Below are positions 1 through 8,093 of a stretch of 51,173 nucleotides of DNA, piece after piece. This DNA comes from Clostridia bacterium (GTDB lineage Bacteria > Bacillota > Clostridia > Oscillospirales > Acutalibacteraceae): the NCBI GenBank assembly GCA_900767025.1, contig CAAFXS010000039.1, positions 1 through 51,173 on the forward strand, in the 5' to 3' direction. Each line of letters starts with the position of its first letter. Position 1 is the stretch's first letter. The position numbers were made by a program, and so were the translations under genes. Below the pieces are notes generated by a model. It was not told where the DNA came from and ran no database searches. It worked only from the letters and a program-made list of their open reading frames with translations.

Positions 1-16
1 TAATTTAAAATTGAAA

Positions 17-130
17 AATTCCGGTTTGTAAGGTTGTTATGAACAACCGTAGGGGCGACTATCAGTCGCCCGCCAATTCGGGCGGATAATATCCGCCCAC
101 TACGATAACACCGCGACAAACCCTAATTTG
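17..130. repeat. Nested-palindrome intergenic repeat, copy 1
   Basis: This 114-base element is nearly identical to positions 33401-33513 in the same orientation, differing at only about a dozen bases. It holds two perfect short hairpins. GGGCGACT/AGTCGCCC flanks a three-base loop, and GGCGGAT/ATCCGCC flanks another. Both sit inside an outer pairing of the GTAGGGG/CCC-TAC type, with GGTTTG/CAAACC at the borders. This copy has an extra A that weakens the outer arm. The fold resembles a cloverleaf, as in REP/BIME or MITE-like elements. No coding frame is apparent. Confidence 0.8.
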
Positions 131-144
131 ACTTTTTACAACAA

Positions 145-175
145 AACACACAGTGAAAAATCTTCACTGTGTGTT
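145..175 (-). terminator. Terminator of the small RHH-like gene
   Basis: A 13-bp perfect stem (145-157 with 163-175) and a five-base loop lie at the 3' end of the minus-strand gene. The right arm overlaps its stop codon. On the minus strand the hairpin is followed by a T-rich but interrupted stretch, so it probably terminates weakly. Confidence 0.6.
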
Positions 176-343
176 GTTTTCTTCCATATCGTCCAGTGCA
201 TATTTGCAGCACTGTAAAACCAGCAGATTAAAGGAAATGTTATTTTCCGAGGCTGTTTTGTTCAGCTTCTCAAATAATGGCTCGGTAAAACGAATGGTTC
301 GCGCTATGTTGGCACTTTTTAATTCATTATCAATTTTAAACAT
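164..343 (-). CDS. Small ribbon-helix-helix-like protein (YlcI/YnfO type)
   Basis: A 59-residue protein. The segment RTIRFTEPLFEKLNK followed by SFNLLVLQCCKYALDDME has the beta strand and two helices of a ribbon-helix-helix DNA-binding fold. Small Clostridia proteins annotated YlcI/YnfO-like look the same. I start it at the ATG at 343 because GGGTGAT lies just upstream. An in-frame ATG at 361 would add six residues (MVLGDK) but lacks a clear ribosome binding site. It is divergent from the 448 gene, and a palindrome lies between them, so autoregulation is possible but unproven. Its DNA or protein target is unknown. The family assignment comes from the fold pattern only. Confidence 0.62.
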   Translation of the reverse strand: MFKIDNELKSANIARTIRFTEPLFEKLNKTASENNISFNLLVLQCCKYALDDMEENNTQ

Positions 344-390
344 TTTATCACCCAACACCATATTATGCTCATTTTAGGTTATAATTATAT

Positions 391-431
391 AACCATTTAT
401 GGTTGCATTATTTGAACATTTATTATATAAT
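391..431 (+). promoter_or_regulatory. Promoter with overlapping palindrome (candidate operator)
   Basis: TTGCAT (403-408) and TATAAT (426-431) are separated by 17 bases and point to the gene at 448. The palindrome AACCAT-TT-ATGGTT (391-404) overlaps the start of the -35 box. That position suits a repressor site, possibly for the divergent ribbon-helix-helix-like protein. The promoter is a good sequence match; the operator role is inference. Confidence 0.6.
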
Positions 432-447
432 GCAGTAGGTGATTATT

Positions 448-615
448 TTGAAATGTGAAAACAATTTTTGTATCTATGAAAATAATGGCGTATGCCTTTT
501 AAATCACATTGAACTTGATATACAGGGACAGTGTAAAGAGTGCATATATGTAAATGTTGAAGATGATGAATTGGAAATAATGAAAGAAAAATCCAGATTG
601 AATTTAGGATTTTAG
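448..615 (+). CDS. 55-residue Cys-rich small protein
   Basis: The frame opens with TTG at 448, six bases after the ribosome binding site AGGTGA, and runs to TAG at 613-615. It encodes 55 residues with cysteines at 3, 8, 16, 29 and 32 in the pattern C-x4-C-x7-C-x12-C-x2-C. This suggests metal binding or a small structural knob. The C-terminus is acidic then basic and has no signal peptide or membrane segment. Its own promoter lies at 403-431 and a terminator at 663-690, so it appears to be a single-gene unit. Similar short Cys proteins occur in Clostridia as hypothetical proteins; I know no function. Its start would be missed by gene finders that favour ATG or longer frames. Confidence 0.7.
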   Translation: MKCENNFCIYENNGVCLLNHIELDIQGQCKECIYVNVEDDELEIMKEKSRLNLGF

Positions 616-662
616 CTTTGTTAAAGTCGGCATAACCGTAAGATTAAACCCTAATTTAACAC

Positions 663-690
663 AAAAAGCACGGGATTTCCCGTGCTTTTT
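663..690. terminator. Bidirectional rho-independent terminator
   Basis: A perfect 12-bp stem (AAAAAGCACGGG at 663-674, complement at 679-690) has a four-base loop. A-runs and T-runs on both sides let it work for the small plus-strand gene and for the glycogen operon coming from the right. Confidence 0.88.
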
Positions 691-703
691 TAATGTCTTT
701 ATA

Positions 704-2125
704 TCAGTCTTTGAGCAATGAGCGGTACATTTTAATGTACTCATTTGCGCTCTTGCCCCAGCTCATATCACATTCAAGTGCTCGCTTTACAAGAGTGCTC
801 CAGCCATCACTGTGGTATGCGTCATTGGCACGGTAAATTGCGCCAAGCATATCGTATGCGTCATAGGTTTTGAATGTAAAGCCGTTGCCCTCGCCGTCGC
901 CGCAGTCGGTGATAGAGTCCTTAAGTCCGCCTGTTTCACGGACAATCGGCAATGTGCCGTATCTGAGTGCAACCATCTGTGAAAGTCCGCAGGGCTCACT
1001 CTTACTCGGCATCAGGAACATATCTGCACCTGCATAAATCTTCCTTGCCAAATCAGGAACAAATCCGATGGTGATACCAACCTTATCCGGATATTTGTCG
1101 TGGAGATAGCGGAAGAAGTTTTCATACTGCCACTCGCCGCTACCCAGGATAACATACTGCAAATTCCTTTCGTAAAGGCTCTTTTCAAGTACCTCTTTCA
1201 TCAGGTCAACGCCCTTATGACCTACAAGCCTTGAAACAATGCCGATTACAGGAACATTGGGGTCAACATTAAGACCCATCATTTTCTGAAGCTCTGCCTT
1301 GTTTATAGCCTTGTTTGAGAAATCATCGGCGTTATAATTTGCCCAAATATCCTTGTCGGTTTCGGGATTGTAGCCGTCAACATCAATGCCGTTGAGAATA
1401 CCGCAGAGCTTCCAGCTACGCTGATTAAGAATAGGATCAAGACCGTGACTATACCAGGGGTCAAGTATTTCCTTTGCATATGTAGGCGATACCGTTGTTA
1501 CCTTGTTGGCACACTCAATGCCTGCCTTCATAAAGTTAACAAGTCCGTCATAAAGGATAAGGTTGTTGTATTCAGGCGAAATGCCTAAAACATCGTTCAA
1601 AAGCTCTGTGCCGTATTTGCCCTGATACTGAATGTTGTGAATTGTGAAAACGGTTTTAATGTTTTCATAGCCCATTCTGTTAGCATAATAGCAGCTGTAA
1701 TAAAGGGGTGTAAGTGCACTCTGCCAGTCATTGCAGTGGATAATGTCCGGCTTCCAGTCAATGGCAGGAATAATCTCCAGCACTGCTCTTGCAAAAAATG
1801 CAAAACGCTCTGCATCATCATAATGACCGTAAATACCGTCTCTCTTGAAATAATACTGATTGTCAAGGAAATAGTAAATAACGCCGTTTGCCTTTGCCTC
1901 AAAAATACCGCAGTACTGCCTGCGCCAGGAAACAGGCACGGAAATGGATGTGATGAATTTCATCTTGTCCTTATATTCCTGCTTGATTCCGTCATAAAGC
2001 GGCATAACCACTCTGCAGCCGATAAGCCTTTTCCTCAGGGCAACGGGCAGAGAGCCAGCAACATCACCGAGTCCGCCTGATGCCATAAAGGGAAGCGCCT
2101 CGGATGAAACATATAATACTTTCAT
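704..2125 (-). CDS. glgA: Glycogen synthase (GT5), ADP-glucose dependent
   Basis: The 473-residue protein transfers glucose from ADP-glucose to the non-reducing end of the growing alpha-1,4-glucan in the cytoplasm. Its length is normal for bacterial GlgA. The N-terminus has the starch-synthase fingerprint in the form ASGGLGDVAGSLP (usually KTGGLADV, so the substrate-binding Lys is replaced). The C-terminal GT-B half carries a donor-site block around MPSKSEPCGLSQMVALRYG and the TGGL loop. AGGAGA precedes the ATG at 2125. It is the last gene of glgB-C-D-A, 14 bases after glgD. The missing Lys in the first motif is a variant also seen in other Clostridia GlgA-like proteins, so I still call the enzyme active. 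Confidence 0.95.
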   Translation of the reverse strand: MKVLYVSSEALPFMASGGLGDVAGSLPVALRKRLIGCRVVMPLYDGIKQEYKDKMKFITSISVPVSWRRQYCGIFEAKANGVIYYFLDNQYYFKRDGIYGHYDDAERFAFFARAVLEIIPAIDWKPDIIHCNDWQSALTPLYYSCYYANRMGYENIKTVFTIHNIQYQGKYGTELLNDVLGISPEYNNLILYDGLVNFMKAGIECANKVTTVSPTYAKEILDPWYSHGLDPILNQRSWKLCGILNGIDVDGYNPETDKDIWANYNADDFSNKAINKAELQKMMGLNVDPNVPVIGIVSRLVGHKGVDLMKEVLEKSLYERNLQYVILGSGEWQYENFFRYLHDKYPDKVGITIGFVPDLARKIYAGADMFLMPSKSEPCGLSQMVALRYGTLPIVRETGGLKDSITDCGDGEGNGFTFKTYDAYDMLGAIYRANDAYHSDGWSTLVKRALECDMSWGKSANEYIKMYRSLLKD

Positions 2126-2139
2126 TATCTATTCTCCTG

Positions 2140-3258
2140 TTAGATTCTTGTGTTTTTTGACAGGCAAACAGGGAAGTTACTTGCACCTGCAAGCTCAACC
2201 CCTGCGTTTACGCTGACATTTTTATCCGCGATAACACAGTTAACCGATGAATTTTCACCGATAACAGTATCCTGCATAAGAATTGAATTTTTAACAACTG
2301 CACCCTTGCCGATTTTAACGCCTTTAAAGATGATACAGTTTTCAACAGTACCGTCAATAATACAGCCATCGGCAACAAGTGAATTTTTAAGGTTGGATTC
2401 AACACCGTAGATTGTTGGCATATCATCTCTTTCCTTGGTTAAAATTGTGTGCTTAAAGAGCTTGTTTCTGTTTTCTTTTTCAAGCAATGACATTGAAATG
2501 TCGTAGTAGCTTTGAATAGAATCAACAGTGCCCACAAAGCTATCCGTTGCATCGTATGCGTGGATTTTAAGCTTGTCAACATTTGCCATTATAATGTTGC
2601 GCTGGAAGGAAATTTCATTCTTTGAATGAGCGGCAGTAACAAGAGTTTCAAGAAGATATTTCTTCATAATCATAATGTTACAGGAATAGAAAACCTCATC
2701 ATCTGTGTTTTTGTCAAGGCTCATTTCGGTAATTCTGCCGTTTTCGTCAACCTTGTCAAAGCAAAGAACAGAGCTGATATTTTTCGGCATTTTGCTCTTA
2801 ACACCTAAAATTGTAATATCCGCACCGCTTTCCTCGTGAGCGTTGAACAGCTCGCTGTAATCCATTGATACCACATTGTTGCAGTCGCTCATTAAAACAT
2901 AAGTCTGGTTTGACTGCTGAAGAAAGTTCATATTGCCGTAAAGGGCATCAATTCTGTTGCCCCACATTGAAGCACTGCCTAATGAAAACGGCGGAAGAAG
3001 ATAGAGTCCGTCATTTTTACGGCTTAAATCCCAAGGCTTTCCTGTGCCCACATGGTCCATAAGTGACTGGAAATTAGCATTTGTTACAACACCGATTTTT
3101 GTAACGCCGCTGTCAACCATATTTGAAAGAGGAAAGTCAATGAAACGGTAACGGGAACAGAAGGGAACAGAGCCCATTGTTCTCATGGCAGTGAGGCTGT
3201 CAAGCGCCTCCTCGTGAATATTCGCAAATACAATACCTAATACTTTTTTGCCGTTCAT
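2140..3258 (-). CDS. glgD: Glucose-1-phosphate adenylyltransferase, GlgD regulatory subunit
   Basis: A 372-residue nucleotidyltransferase paralogue of GlgC. It keeps the fold and the C-terminal left-handed beta-helix repeats, as well as the RFIDFPLSNMVDSG and GKPWDL blocks. It lacks the nucleotide-binding GGQGSRL loop at the N-terminus, which reads VFANIHEEALDSL. In Bacillota, GlgD of this type is largely non-catalytic and modulates or activates GlgC in a heterotetramer. It starts two bases after the glgC stop with a GGAGG site, so translational coupling and stoichiometric production are likely. The loss of the GGQGSRL loop is the clearest reason not to call it a second GlgC. Confidence 0.93.
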   Translation of the reverse strand: MNGKKVLGIVFANIHEEALDSLTAMRTMGSVPFCSRYRFIDFPLSNMVDSGVTKIGVVTNANFQSLMDHVGTGKPWDLSRKNDGLYLLPPFSLGSASMWGNRIDALYGNMNFLQQSNQTYVLMSDCNNVVSMDYSELFNAHEESGADITILGVKSKMPKNISSVLCFDKVDENGRITEMSLDKNTDDEVFYSCNIMIMKKYLLETLVTAAHSKNEISFQRNIIMANVDKLKIHAYDATDSFVGTVDSIQSYYDISMSLLEKENRNKLFKHTILTKERDDMPTIYGVESNLKNSLVADGCIIDGTVENCIIFKGVKIGKGAVVKNSILMQDTVIGENSSVNCVIADKNVSVNAGVELAGASNFPVCLSKNTRI

Positions 3259-3260
3259 GA

Positions 3261-4469
3261 TTATACCTCCTCTCCTGATTTAATCATTACCCCGGGAGCA
3301 ACATACTGTCCTTTGGTAATTTTTGCTCCTGCACCGATTACGGGAATACCCCAATCCTCCGGATTTTCAAGAAGCTCGGGGATTTCGCCTATCTTTGCAT
3401 CTTCTTCAATAACTGCATTTTCAGCAACAATTGAATAGTATACCTTAGCGCCCTTCTTTACAACTGCGCCGGGCATAATTACACTGTATCTGACATCTGC
3501 GCCCTCCTCAATTGTTACATTTGAGGAAATTACACTGTAATCAACATTGCCCTCGATTTCACAGCCCTCGCTGATTGAAGAATTTTCAACAACGGCATTT
3601 TTGCCGATGTAGTGAGGCGGAGCAAGTGGATTTCTTGAGTAAATCCTCCAGCTCTTGTCACTGAGGTCAAGGTCAACATTAGGATTAATAATGTCCAGAT
3701 TAGCCTCCCACAGAGAGTCGATGGTTCCCACATCCTTCCAGTAGCCCTTGAACGGGAATGCAAACATTCTCTCACCTGCGTCAAGCATGGTGGGAATAAT
3801 GTTTTTACCGAAATCGTTTGATGAGCCCTCAGTGTTTTCGTCCTGAATAAGATACTGCTTCAGCTTATCCCAGCTGAACACATACACACCCATTGATGCC
3901 TTGTTGCTCTTTGGCTCTGCCGGCTTCTCTGCAAATTCGTAAATTTCGTCATTGTCCTTAGTGGCAAGTATACCGAAACGGGACGCCTCCTCCCAAGGAA
4001 CCTCCAGCACTGCAATGGTGCAGGCGGCGTTGTTTTTCTTATGGAAATCAACCATCTTTGCATAATTCATTTTGTAAATATGGTCGCCTGAAAGAATTAC
4101 AACATATTCCGGGTCATATTTTTCAATAAAATTGATGTTTTGATAAATTGCGTTTGCAGTGCCCTTGTACCATTCAGCCCCGCCGATAGCCTCATACGGA
4201 GACAAAATATGTATACCGCCGTTCTGCCTATCTAAATCCCAGGGCTGACCGTTGCCTAAATAATCGTTAAGCTCAAGAGGCTGGTACTGGGTAAGAACAC
4301 CTACGGTATAGATACCGCTGTTAACACAGTTTGATAACGGGAAATCAATAATTCTGTAGTTACCGCCGTAGGGAACTGCAGGCTTGGCAATGTTTTTTGT
4401 AAGAACTCCGAGACGGCTTCCCTGACCGCCGGCAAGGAGCATTGCTACAACTTTATTTTTTTGTGCCAT
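3261..4469 (-). CDS. glgC: Glucose-1-phosphate adenylyltransferase, catalytic subunit
   Basis: This makes ADP-glucose from glucose-1-phosphate and ATP, the committed step of glycogen synthesis. The 402 residues begin with LLAGGQGSRLGVLT, the pyrophosphorylase nucleotide loop, followed by KPAVPYGGNYRIIDFPLSN, GQPWDLDRQNGG and VILSGDHIYKMNY with the catalytic Asp. The EFAEKP sugar-binding block and C-terminal hexapeptide repeats (NAVVENSSISEGCEIEG type) complete the protein. The length is slightly under the E. coli enzyme. The start lies inside the end of glgB (17-base overlap), so the two are translationally linked. Allosteric control is expected for the family, but the effector cannot be read from the sequence. 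Confidence 0.96.
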   Translation of the reverse strand: MAQKNKVVAMLLAGGQGSRLGVLTKNIAKPAVPYGGNYRIIDFPLSNCVNSGIYTVGVLTQYQPLELNDYLGNGQPWDLDRQNGGIHILSPYEAIGGAEWYKGTANAIYQNINFIEKYDPEYVVILSGDHIYKMNYAKMVDFHKKNNAACTIAVLEVPWEEASRFGILATKDNDEIYEFAEKPAEPKSNKASMGVYVFSWDKLKQYLIQDENTEGSSNDFGKNIIPTMLDAGERMFAFPFKGYWKDVGTIDSLWEANLDIINPNVDLDLSDKSWRIYSRNPLAPPHYIGKNAVVENSSISEGCEIEGNVDYSVISSNVTIEEGADVRYSVIMPGAVVKKGAKVYYSIVAENAVIEEDAKIGEIPELLENPEDWGIPVIGAGAKITKGQYVAPGVMIKSGEEV

Positions 4470-6390
4470 TTTTTATCTCCTTTGATTTATTTTTGCTTTT
4501 GGACTGTACTTTTTTCAGATAAACTGCGGACAGACCGTTAAGCTTAAGCCCTATGCTTTGCTCAAAGCCGTGCATAGGTGTTTTTTTAGCCTTATAGCAA
4601 CCTGACAGCTTTGGCTTTGTTCCGCCGTATTTTTCAAGAGAGGTGTCCATAATCACTTTATATGAAGCGTTTTCGGGAACACCGATACGGTAGTCGGTAA
4701 AGCTGTTAGGTGTAAAGTTAAATACGGCAATGATGTCATCGCCCTTTTTGTCAATTCTCCTGAAGGCGATAATTGAGTTTGCGTTGTCATCACTGGAAAT
4801 CCACTGAAAACCGTCCCAGCTGTAATCAATTTCCCACAAAGCAGGAGTGTTTTTGTAGAAATTATTAAGCTCTCTTGTAAAGCCCTGAAGCCTTTGATGC
4901 TTATCGTAGTCAAGCAGCAGCCAGTCAAGCCCCTGCTCGTAGTTCCATTCGATAAACTGACCGAACTCACTGCCCATAAACAAAAGCTTTTTGCCCGGGT
5001 GAGCAAACATATACGCAAGGAAAAGCCTTATTCCGTCGAACTTCATATCGTAGTCGCCGGGCATTTTGTTAATAAGGCTTGCCTTGCCGTGAACAACCTC
5101 ATCGTGACTTATCGGCAGGATAAAGTTTTCACTGAAGGCGTAGAAAAAGCTGAAGGTTATGCAGCTGTGATTGCCTTTTCTGAATAACGGGTCCATAGAT
5201 GTGTAACGAAGCATATCGTTCATCCAGCCCATATTCCATTTGAAATTAAATCCAAGACCGCCGATGTCGGGTGGCATTGTAATCATCGGCCAGGCGGTAG
5301 ACTCCTCGGCAATCATCATTACCTCAGGGTGCTCCTTGAACATTGTGGAGTTAAGCTGCCTGAAAAATTCAACAGCCTCAAGGTTTTCCCTGCCGCCGTG
5401 CTTGTTAGGTGTCCACTCGCCGTCGTTTCTGCCGTAGTCAAGGTAGAGCATAGATGCCACTGCGTCAACACGGATGCCGTCAAAGTGGAATTTGTCAACC
5501 CAGTACATTGCAGAGGAAATAAGGAAGGACTTAACCTCGTTTTTGCCGTAGTCAAAAACTCTTGTGCCCCATTCCTTATGCTCGCCCTTTTTCATATCGG
5601 AATACTCATATGTACATTCGCCGTCAAACTCATAAAGTCCGTGAGCATCCTTTGGAAAATGAGCGGGAACCCAGTCAAGAATTACACCAATTTCAGCCTT
5701 ATGGCAGGCGTCAACGAAATACATCAAATCCTCCGGCGTGCCGTAGCGTGAGGTTGGTGCAAAGTAGCCTGTTACCTGATAACCCCAGGAGCCGTCGTAG
5801 GGATATTCCATAATCGGCATCATCTCAATATGAGTGTAGCCCATATCCTTGACATATGGAACAAGCTCGTCAGCCATCTGCCTGTATGAAAGGAAATCAC
5901 CGTTTTCGTGGCGCTTCCAGGAGCCAAAATGGATTTCGTAAATATTTACGGGCTTGTCAAGAATACTGCCGGATTTTGAGCCTTTGTACCACTTTTTGTC
6001 GTTCCACTTGTAATCCTGTAAGGTGTAAACCTTTGATGCAGTACCGGGTCTTGTTTCGCAGTGAACTGCATAGGGGTCAGCCTTCATATTTACCTTGCCC
6101 GACTTGGTAACAATTGCGTATTTGTAGCAGTCATATGTGTTAATGCCGTCAATGACGGCTTCCCAAATTCCCGGAGAAATCCTCTCCATAGGGTTTGCGT
6201 CGGTGCTCCAGTTATTGAAATCACCTGCAATACCCACTGACACTGCGTGGGGTGCCCAAAGCCTGAAAACAAATCTTCCGTCACTAATTTTATGACAGCC
6301 GAAGAATTCGTATGACTTATAGTTGTTTCCGCTGTGGAAAAGATAAAGCGGGAACTCATATTCCTGTTTTAATTTCTTTTTTTCAGCCAT
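4453..6390 (-). CDS. glgB: 1,4-alpha-glucan branching enzyme (GH13)
   Basis: This enzyme cuts alpha-1,4-glucan chains and rejoins them as alpha-1,6 branches. In its 645 residues a CBM48-type beta-sandwich comes first (about 25-115, with FRLWAPHAVSVGIAGDFNNW), then a GH13 TIM barrel, then an all-beta C-terminal domain. The catalytic residues are visible: nucleophile D309 in DGIRVDAVASM, acid/base E362 in MIAEESTAWP and D430 in ISHDEVVHGK. The C-terminal tail is unusually Lys/Ser/Asn-rich (about residues 625-645). It probably arose where glgC overlaps the 3' end. This is the first gene of the operon, with AAAGGAGA before the ATG and its own promoter upstream. Confidence 0.95.
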   Translation of the reverse strand: MAEKKKLKQEYEFPLYLFHSGNNYKSYEFFGCHKISDGRFVFRLWAPHAVSVGIAGDFNNWSTDANPMERISPGIWEAVIDGINTYDCYKYAIVTKSGKVNMKADPYAVHCETRPGTASKVYTLQDYKWNDKKWYKGSKSGSILDKPVNIYEIHFGSWKRHENGDFLSYRQMADELVPYVKDMGYTHIEMMPIMEYPYDGSWGYQVTGYFAPTSRYGTPEDLMYFVDACHKAEIGVILDWVPAHFPKDAHGLYEFDGECTYEYSDMKKGEHKEWGTRVFDYGKNEVKSFLISSAMYWVDKFHFDGIRVDAVASMLYLDYGRNDGEWTPNKHGGRENLEAVEFFRQLNSTMFKEHPEVMMIAEESTAWPMITMPPDIGGLGFNFKWNMGWMNDMLRYTSMDPLFRKGNHSCITFSFFYAFSENFILPISHDEVVHGKASLINKMPGDYDMKFDGIRLFLAYMFAHPGKKLLFMGSEFGQFIEWNYEQGLDWLLLDYDKHQRLQGFTRELNNFYKNTPALWEIDYSWDGFQWISSDDNANSIIAFRRIDKKGDDIIAVFNFTPNSFTDYRIGVPENASYKVIMDTSLEKYGGTKPKLSGCYKAKKTPMHGFEQSIGLKLNGLSAVYLKKVQSKSKNKSKEIKNGTKK

Positions 6391-6454
6391 TTTTTCATCT
6401 CCTTTGACATCAGACGAATATGAAAAATCATATAATTATCCAAGATATATATTT

Positions 6455-6483
6455 ATCATATCATCTTTGTTATCAATAATCAA
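6455..6483 (-). promoter_or_regulatory. Promoter of the glgBCDA operon
   Basis: On the minus strand TTGATT (6478-6483) and TATGAT (6455-6460) are spaced by 17 bases. They lie about 65 bases upstream of glgB. The rest of the 307-base gap (6391-6697) holds this promoter, the divergent promoter at 6635-6664, and AT-rich sequence with A-tracts near 6507-6525. I see no gene in it. Confidence 0.72.
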
Positions 6484-6634
6484 GGTGTTTTTGTTTAGTT
6501 TGTTACAAAAAAAAATAAAAAAAATGTAAAATATGTGTAAATTGTCGCAAAAATGAACAAATGCCATTATTGTGTATTATTTAATGCAACAAAAATATTC
6601 CAAAATACTGCCTTAAAATAGAGCATATTTGCTA

Positions 6635-6664
6635 TTGAACACTAATATATTCCTGTGTTATAAT
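6635..6664 (+). promoter_or_regulatory. Promoter of the ANTAR-dapF-dapL-pur operon
   Basis: TTGAAC (6635-6640) and TATAAT (6659-6664) are 18 bases apart. The ATG of the ANTAR protein is 33 bases downstream, preceded by AGAAAGGA. No stable hairpin is evident in the short leader. Confidence 0.7.
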
Positions 6665-6697
6665 AGGTTATAAATTTTTAAAAGAAAGGAAAAACAG

Positions 6698-7216
6698 ATG
6701 AAGGACATTATTATTGCATATCCTGTTAAGGAAACCGCTATGCAATTGCGTTCTTTGCTTGAGAGTGAGGGGTACCATGTTTCTTTCGTTTGTGCTTTGG
6801 GTTCAAGTGTGTTGAGTATTGCCCACGGCCTTAACGAAGGTGTGGTTATCTGCGCCTCAATTTTAAGCGATATGGGTGCAGGTGTCCTTGCTGAAAATCT
6901 GCCGGTGGGCTTTGATGTTGTCGCCCTGTCCAGAAACGGACGGGAGGAATATATGGGCAACCTTATCAACCTGCCTCTTCCTTTGAATAAAAATGATTTT
7001 CTTGAAACTGTTTCCGTATTGGTCAGCACCCGATCTTCCTTTACACAGCGTAAAAATGATGAAGGCGAGATTATTTCAAACGCCAAGCTGGTGCTTATGA
7101 ATGCCAACGGTATTACGGAAAGCCAGGCGCACAAATTTCTCCAGCAGGAGAGTATGCGCAAGGGCAAAAAAATGCTTGAGCTTGCAAAGGAAATCATTAA
7201 CGATTTTACTGAATAG
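6698..7216 (+). CDS. ANTAR-domain regulator with degenerate receiver
   Basis: 172 residues. The last ~55 (NAKLVLMNANGITESQAHKFLQQ then MRKGKKMLELAKEII) match an ANTAR domain, which binds paired hexaloop hairpins in mRNA and prevents transcription termination. The N-terminal ~110 residues have the alternating strand/helix look of a CheY receiver (DIIIAYP, GVVICASIL). The usual acidic pocket and phospho-accepting Asp are not apparent, so phosphorylation by a histidine kinase is doubtful. No kinase gene adjoins it. It heads the operon and is followed by dapF without a gap. Candidate targets cannot be named from this window. AmiR/NasT-type antiterminators are the known relatives. Confidence 0.85.
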   Translation: MKDIIIAYPVKETAMQLRSLLESEGYHVSFVCALGSSVLSIAHGLNEGVVICASILSDMGAGVLAENLPVGFDVVALSRNGREEYMGNLINLPLPLNKNDFLETVSVLVSTRSSFTQRKNDEGEIISNAKLVLMNANGITESQAHKFLQQESMRKGKKMLELAKEIINDFTE

Positions 7217-7225
7217 GTGATAATT

Positions 7226-8068
7226 TTGAGATTTACAAAAATGCATGGGTGCGGAAATGATTATATCTATATTGACTGTTTCAAGGAAACGGTTGAAAAT
7301 GAAAGTGAAACCGCACTGAAATTATCCGACCGTCATTTCGGTATCGGCGGCGACGGCTTAATACTCATCAAAAAGGGCACAAAGGCTGATTTTGAAATGG
7401 TTATGTATAATTCCGACGGAAGCCGCGGCGCAATGTGCGGTAACGGTATCCGTTGTGTTGCCAAATATGTTTACGATAATCACTATACCGATAAAACAAG
7501 CTTTACCGTTGAGTCAATGGGAGCGGTTAAATATATTGATGTTACCGCGGAGGACGGCAAGGCTGTGTCTGCAAGAGTTGATATGGGCAAGCCGATTTTA
7601 AAGGCGGCTGATATCCCTGTTAAATGTGACGGCGAAAAAGCAGTAAACCAAAAGGTTATTGCCGATGGCAGAGAATTTTCAATGACCTGTGTGTCAATGG
7701 GCAATCCCCACGCAGTTATGTTTATTGATGAAAGTCCAAGGGATTTTGATTTGGAGCATTACGGCAAAATCTTTGAGGGCAATACAGAGCTTTTCCCTGA
7801 CAGAGTCAATGCCGAATTTGCCAAGGTTATTGACAGAAAAAATATCGAAATGCGTGTTTATGAAAGAGGAACAGGGGAGACTCTTGCCTGTGGAACAGGT
7901 ACCTGCGCCACTGTGGTTGCGGCAATCCTTAACGGTCTTACCGACAACGATGTTACCGTTCATCTTTTAGGCGGCGATTTGCAGATTCAGTGGTCGGGCA
8001 ACGAAGATGACAGCGTGTTTATGACAGGCCCTGCCACAACTGTTTTTGAGGGCGAAATAAATTTTTAA
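7226..8068 (+). CDS. dapF: Diaminopimelate epimerase
   Basis: This interconverts LL- and meso-diaminopimelate for lysine and peptidoglycan synthesis. The 280-residue enzyme is cofactor-free and uses two cysteines, visible as C71 in SRGAMCGNGIRC and C222 in ETLACGTGTC. The N-terminal KMHGCGNDYIYID is the family signature. I choose the TTG at 7226 because AGGTGA sits six bases before it and the product then begins MRFTKMHG as in relatives. A GTG at 7217 would add three residues but overlaps that ribosome binding site. The gene follows the ANTAR gene directly and precedes dapL, so both last steps of the DapL route are together. Confidence 0.95.
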   Translation: MRFTKMHGCGNDYIYIDCFKETVENESETALKLSDRHFGIGGDGLILIKKGTKADFEMVMYNSDGSRGAMCGNGIRCVAKYVYDNHYTDKTSFTVESMGAVKYIDVTAEDGKAVSARVDMGKPILKAADIPVKCDGEKAVNQKVIADGREFSMTCVSMGNPHAVMFIDESPRDFDLEHYGKIFEGNTELFPDRVNAEFAKVIDRKNIEMRVYERGTGETLACGTGTCATVVAAILNGLTDNDVTVHLLGGDLQIQWSGNEDDSVFMTGPATTVFEGEINF

Positions 8069-8093
8069 TTGCAAATTATGGGAGGTTTAAAAT

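Noticed and set aside
2140..3258. A second active GlgC
   Set aside because: The nucleotide-binding GGQGSRL loop is missing, as in regulatory GlgD.
6658..7197. Long open frame antisense to the ANTAR gene (minus strand)
   Set aside because: It mirrors the codon pattern of the sense gene, has no ribosome binding site, and covers the sense gene's promoter.
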